From Actinobacteria bacterium UBA3012 (GTDB lineage: Bacteria > Actinomycetota > Actinomycetes > Nanopelagicales > Nanopelagicaceae): a DNA stretch of 15,885 nucleotides. The DNA lies in NCBI GenBank assembly GCA_002346305.1, contig DDZI01000058.1, forward strand, positions 1 through 15,885. The letters are read 5' to 3'. Shown here in pieces: positions 13,628 to 15,885 of this stretch. Below the pieces are notes generated by a model. The model was not told the DNA's origin, made no database searches, and worked only from the letters and a program-made list of their open reading frames with translations. Position 1 is the stretch's first letter; every line of letters starts with the position of its first letter. The position numbers and the translations under genes are program-made.

Positions 13628-14989
13628 ATGAGCGTGAACCCCAATTCAACTCAATCATCTCAAATCGATGCCCTTTTCACCCCTGGACTAGTTGCTGCCC
13701 AGCAACCAAATTGGCCAGATAAAGAGGCATTAGCAAAAGCAGTTGAAGAGTTGCGCACATTCCCACCTCTTGTTTTTGCTGGTGAGTGTGACACCTTAAA
13801 AGCGAAAATTGCAGAAGCTGCAGAGGGCCGCGCATTTTGGTTGCAAGGTGGGGATTGTGCTGAAACTTTTGCTGGGGCAACTGCAGATTCAATTCGAAAC
13901 CGGATGAAAACTATTTTGCAGATGGCTGCCGTATTGCAATATGGCGCGAGTTTGCCGGTTTTAAAAGTGGGTCGTATGGCTGGACAGTTTGCCAAGCCAC
14001 GCAGTAACGATAATGAAACTCGTGGAGATGTAACACTTCCGGCCTACCGCGGAGATGCAGTAAATGATTTGGAGTTTACGCTTGAATCCCGCACCCCAGA
14101 CCCACAAAGATTAGTTAAGGTTTATCAAACTTCAGTTTCTACTCTTAATTTAGTTCGTGCATTTACACATGGTGGCTTTGCTGATCTGCGCCGCGTGCAT
14201 GAATGGAACAAGGGATTTATCCGTGACTCAGCAGTAGGTGAACGTTATGAGCAAATGGCAAATGAAATTGGCAGAGCGTTAGCATTTATGCAATCAGCTG
14301 GTGTTGATCCAGATGCATTTAGAAGTGTGGACCTTTACTCAAGTCATGAAGCTTTAATTCTTGAATACGAGCGCGCACTCACTCGAATTGATTCACGAAC
14401 CCAGGAACCATACGACGTTTCCTCTCACTTTGTTTGGATCGGGGAACGTACCCGCAAAATTGATGGAGCACATGTTGATTTCTGTTCCAAAATTCGCAAC
14501 CCAATTGGCGTAAAACTTGGACCGAAAACCCAAGTTGATGAAGTACTAGCCTTAATTGAGAAGTTAGATCCAAATCGCGAACCCGGCAGATTGACTTTCA
14601 TCACTCGAATGGGGGCTGGAGTTATTCGCGAAGCGCTACCTAAATTAGTTGATGGCGTAACAAAATCTGGAGCAAAAGTTTTATGGGTTTGTGATCCAAT
14701 GCATGGAAATACTTACGAGGCTCCAAGTGGCTATAAGACCAGAAAATTCGATGATGTACTAGATGAGGTTCGTGGATTCTTCGAAGTCCATAAAAAACTA
14801 GGAACCCATCCTGGTGGTATTCATATTGAGTTGACTGGCGATGATGTCACTGAGTGCGTCGGCGGGGGAGAGCAAATCTCACATGAGGATCTCTCCTCTC
14901 GATATGAGACTGCTTGTGACCCACGGTTGAACCACACTCAATCACTTGAGCTTGCTTTTCTCGTTGCCGAAATGCTGCGTGATCGCTAG
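13628..14989 (+). CDS. 3-deoxy-7-phosphoheptulonate (DAHP) synthase, class II
   Basis: DAHP synthase condenses phosphoenolpyruvate and erythrose 4-phosphate, the first step of the shikimate pathway. This is the class II (plant/actinobacterial) type, 453 residues. The metal ligands match the Mycobacterium tuberculosis enzyme with identical spacing: Cys77 (QGGDCAETF), His359 (DPMHGNT), Glu401 (IHIELTGDDVTEC) and Asp431 (CDPRLN). KVGRMAGQFAKPRS (113-126) is the substrate-binding Arg segment. The N-terminal extension that helps regulation in the mycobacterial enzyme is present in shortened form. The start is uncertain: ATG 13628 has AAGGA 11 bases upstream and AGGA only 2 bases upstream, while GTG 13634 lies 8 bases after that AGGA. 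It is followed after 9 bases by the alkyltransferase gene, so the two are likely co-transcribed. Confidence 0.95.
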   Translation: MSVNPNSTQSSQIDALFTPGLVAAQQPNWPDKEALAKAVEELRTFPPLVFAGECDTLKAKIAEAAEGRAFWLQGGDCAETFAGATADSIRNRMKTILQMAAVLQYGASLPVLKVGRMAGQFAKPRSNDNETRGDVTLPAYRGDAVNDLEFTLESRTPDPQRLVKVYQTSVSTLNLVRAFTHGGFADLRRVHEWNKGFIRDSAVGERYEQMANEIGRALAFMQSAGVDPDAFRSVDLYSSHEALILEYERALTRIDSRTQEPYDVSSHFVWIGERTRKIDGAHVDFCSKIRNPIGVKLGPKTQVDEVLALIEKLDPNREPGRLTFITRMGAGVIREALPKLVDGVTKSGAKVLWVCDPMHGNTYEAPSGYKTRKFDDVLDEVRGFFEVHKKLGTHPGGIHIELTGDDVTECVGGGEQISHEDLSSRYETACDPRLNHTQSLELAFLVAEMLRDR

Positions 14990-14998
14990 CCTTTTGCA

Positions 14999-15490
14999 GT
15001 GCTTTCAACTGCCTACATCAAGACGCCTATAGGTTCACTGATTTGGATAGCAGATAATGATCTTGTCTTAGCTGCTGGATTTAGCAACTTAGTTGAATTG
15101 AGCCGAAAATTATCAAGTGAAGACCAAGAAAGAGAAATTAAGAGCGGTAAAGCAACTGGCAAAATTGCAGATTTAATTACGGCATATTTTGATGGTGAAT
15201 TGGACGCCCTTAACGCAATAGAAGTACGCCAGCCAGGATCTCAATTTTCACAAGCCGCATGGAAAGCGATGCGAAAGATAAAAAGTGGAAAAGTAATCTC
15301 TTATGCAGATTTAGCTCAACGTGCTGGCTCGCCAGCAGCTGTACGTGCTGCGGGTACCGCATGTGGACGAAATGCAGTTGCGCCGATTGTGCCCTGTCAT
15401 CGAATTGTTAAAACGGGCGGCGCGCTCGGGAATTATGGTTATGGAATATCCAAGAAAGAGTGGCTATTAAAACACGAAGGCGCGCTTTAA
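14999..15490 (+). CDS. ogt: Methylated-DNA--[protein]-cysteine S-methyltransferase
   Basis: This suicide DNA-repair protein transfers alkyl groups from O6-alkylguanine to its own cysteine. The active site PCHRIV is visible with acceptor Cys133. The DNA-binding helix VRAAGTACGRN (115-125) carries the Arg finger and conserved Asn. FSQAAWKAMRKIKSGKVISYADLA (83-106) is the standard start of the catalytic domain, and GNYGYGISKKEWLLKHEG closes it. The N-terminal ribonuclease-like domain (residues 1-80) makes it Ogt-type, with no fused Ada or AlkA domain. The 163-residue length is typical. The GTG at 14999 is 9 bases after the DAHP synthase stop without a clear ribosome binding site, suggesting re-initiation or coupling. 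Confidence 0.93.
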   Translation: MLSTAYIKTPIGSLIWIADNDLVLAAGFSNLVELSRKLSSEDQEREIKSGKATGKIADLITAYFDGELDALNAIEVRQPGSQFSQAAWKAMRKIKSGKVISYADLAQRAGSPAAVRAAGTACGRNAVAPIVPCHRIVKTGGALGNYGYGISKKEWLLKHEGAL

Positions 15491-15495
15491 TAACC

Positions 15496-15524
15496 TTGCT
15501 CACAAGTGAGTATCTGCATACTCT
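15496..15524 (+). promoter_or_regulatory. Putative leaderless promoter with overlapping palindromes
   Basis: TTGCTC at 15496-15501 and TACTCT at 15519-15524, 17 bases apart, form a plausible promoter whose start point would fall on or next to the ATG at 15531. The same stretch holds two mutually exclusive hairpins: CTCAC/GTGAG (15499-15503 with 15506-15510) and GAGTAT/ATACTC (15508-15513 with 15518-15523). These could instead be an operator or a weak terminator for ogt. There is no Shine-Dalgarno before the following gene. Confidence 0.4.
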
Positions 15525-15530
15525 TCACCA

Positions 15531-15885
15531 ATGACAAATACGATCTTCCTTACTGCCAAACGTGGACCCGCAATTGCATTTGCTGCTTTAAGCACTGTAA
15601 TTTTGATTTTTCTGCCGATCGTAAGTGGGGTCTATCTGTCAGTAGGTAAATCAAATCCAGCACCGAAAATCGCCAACGCCCTTTTGGCAAAAAGTGAGTT
15701 CCGAGACGCTGCAGCCAATAAATTAATTGAGAATATTTCAAAAGATTCAGAAGGAATACAAGCGTTACTTTTTGAAGCTAAGGCAAAAGAAATCAGAGTA
15801 GCGCTTTCTGATGCTATGGGAACAAAAGCTTTTGAAGATGAGGTAGTAGTGATTACCCAAAAGGCTTATGATTTTTATGTAGATG
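15531..15885 (+). CDS. Membrane-anchored protein of unknown function (5' part, cut by window end)
   Basis: An open frame of 118 codons runs from ATG 15531 off the right edge without a stop. The first 11 residues are short and basic (TAKRG). A hydrophobic segment (about residues 12-37, AIAFAALSTVILIFLPIVSGVY) follows and should be a membrane anchor or uncleaved signal. The remainder is soluble, Ala/Lys/Glu-rich and probably helical, with a single-pass topology likely. I do not recognise a family and no catalytic motif is visible in the part present. Codon use and base composition resemble the neighbours. Absence of a ribosome binding site and the promoter-like hexamer 6 bases upstream suggest a leaderless mRNA. 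The coding potential is well supported; the function is unknown. Confidence 0.7.
   Translation, partial: MTNTIFLTAKRGPAIAFAALSTVILIFLPIVSGVYLSVGKSNPAPKIANALLAKSEFRDAAANKLIENISKDSEGIQALLFEAKAKEIRVALSDAMGTKAFEDEVVVITQKAYDFYVD

Noticed and set aside
1..15885. CRISPR arrays, insertion sequences, prophage or toxin-antitoxin modules
   Set aside because: No regularly spaced direct repeats, transposase motifs, terminal inverted repeats with target duplications, or toxin-like small gene pairs were found.

Overview
This window looks like a chromosomal segment of a low-GC actinobacterium, most likely a streamlined freshwater lineage of the Ca. Nanopelagicales (acI) type. That placement is an inference. 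It rests on the actinobacterial order rpsP-khpA-rimM-trmD-rplS-lepB-rnhB-yraN-comM-dprA, a class II DAHP synthase, an actinobacterial-type phosphofructokinase, AT-rich DNA, very short intergenic gaps and frequent GTG starts. No mobile elements, CRISPR arrays, tRNA or rRNA genes were seen, and no gene-free stretch reaches 300 bases.

Layout. Bases 76-2063 hold a translation/RNA-maturation operon: ribosomal protein S16, the KH protein KhpA, the 30S maturation factor RimM and the tRNA m1G37 methyltransferase TrmD. A 190-base GC-rich, highly structured leader follows (2064-2253), then ribosomal protein L19, signal peptidase I and RNase HII (to 4061). Bases 4126-7617 hold YraN, the ComM-type AAA+ helicase, a minimal DprA and the GTPase Era, with overlapping or touching ends. 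Bases 7630-10634 hold an M81/MlrC-like metallopeptidase and glycerol kinase. Two minus-strand genes follow (10612-12461): an EamA-type membrane exporter and an HSL-type esterase. The right part (12555-15490) carries a predicted pyrophosphate-dependent phosphofructokinase, class II DAHP synthase and an O6-alkylguanine-DNA alkyltransferase. The 5' part of an unrecognised membrane-anchored protein runs off the right edge.

How they fit together. The left third serves ribosome assembly, tRNA modification and protein export. ComM and DprA are the DNA-uptake/recombination pair of natural transformation. MlrC-like peptidase and glycerol kinase are scavenging catabolism. PfkA and DAHP synthase link sugar phosphate flux to aromatic amino acid synthesis.

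Most notable observations: (1) in the rplS leader, a hairpin (2137-2174) has an 8-base loop perfectly complementary to 2207-2214, implying a pseudoknot or switching structure and a candidate new cis-regulatory RNA; (2) TrmD has Glu where the family has its catalytic Asp; (3) Asp104/Lys124 in the phosphofructokinase predict PPi rather than ATP use; (4) dprA is reduced and overlaps era by 58 bases at what looks like a synteny breakpoint; (5) S16 and L19 both carry acidic low-complexity tails; (6) two genes appear to be leaderless, with the same -10 hexamer.
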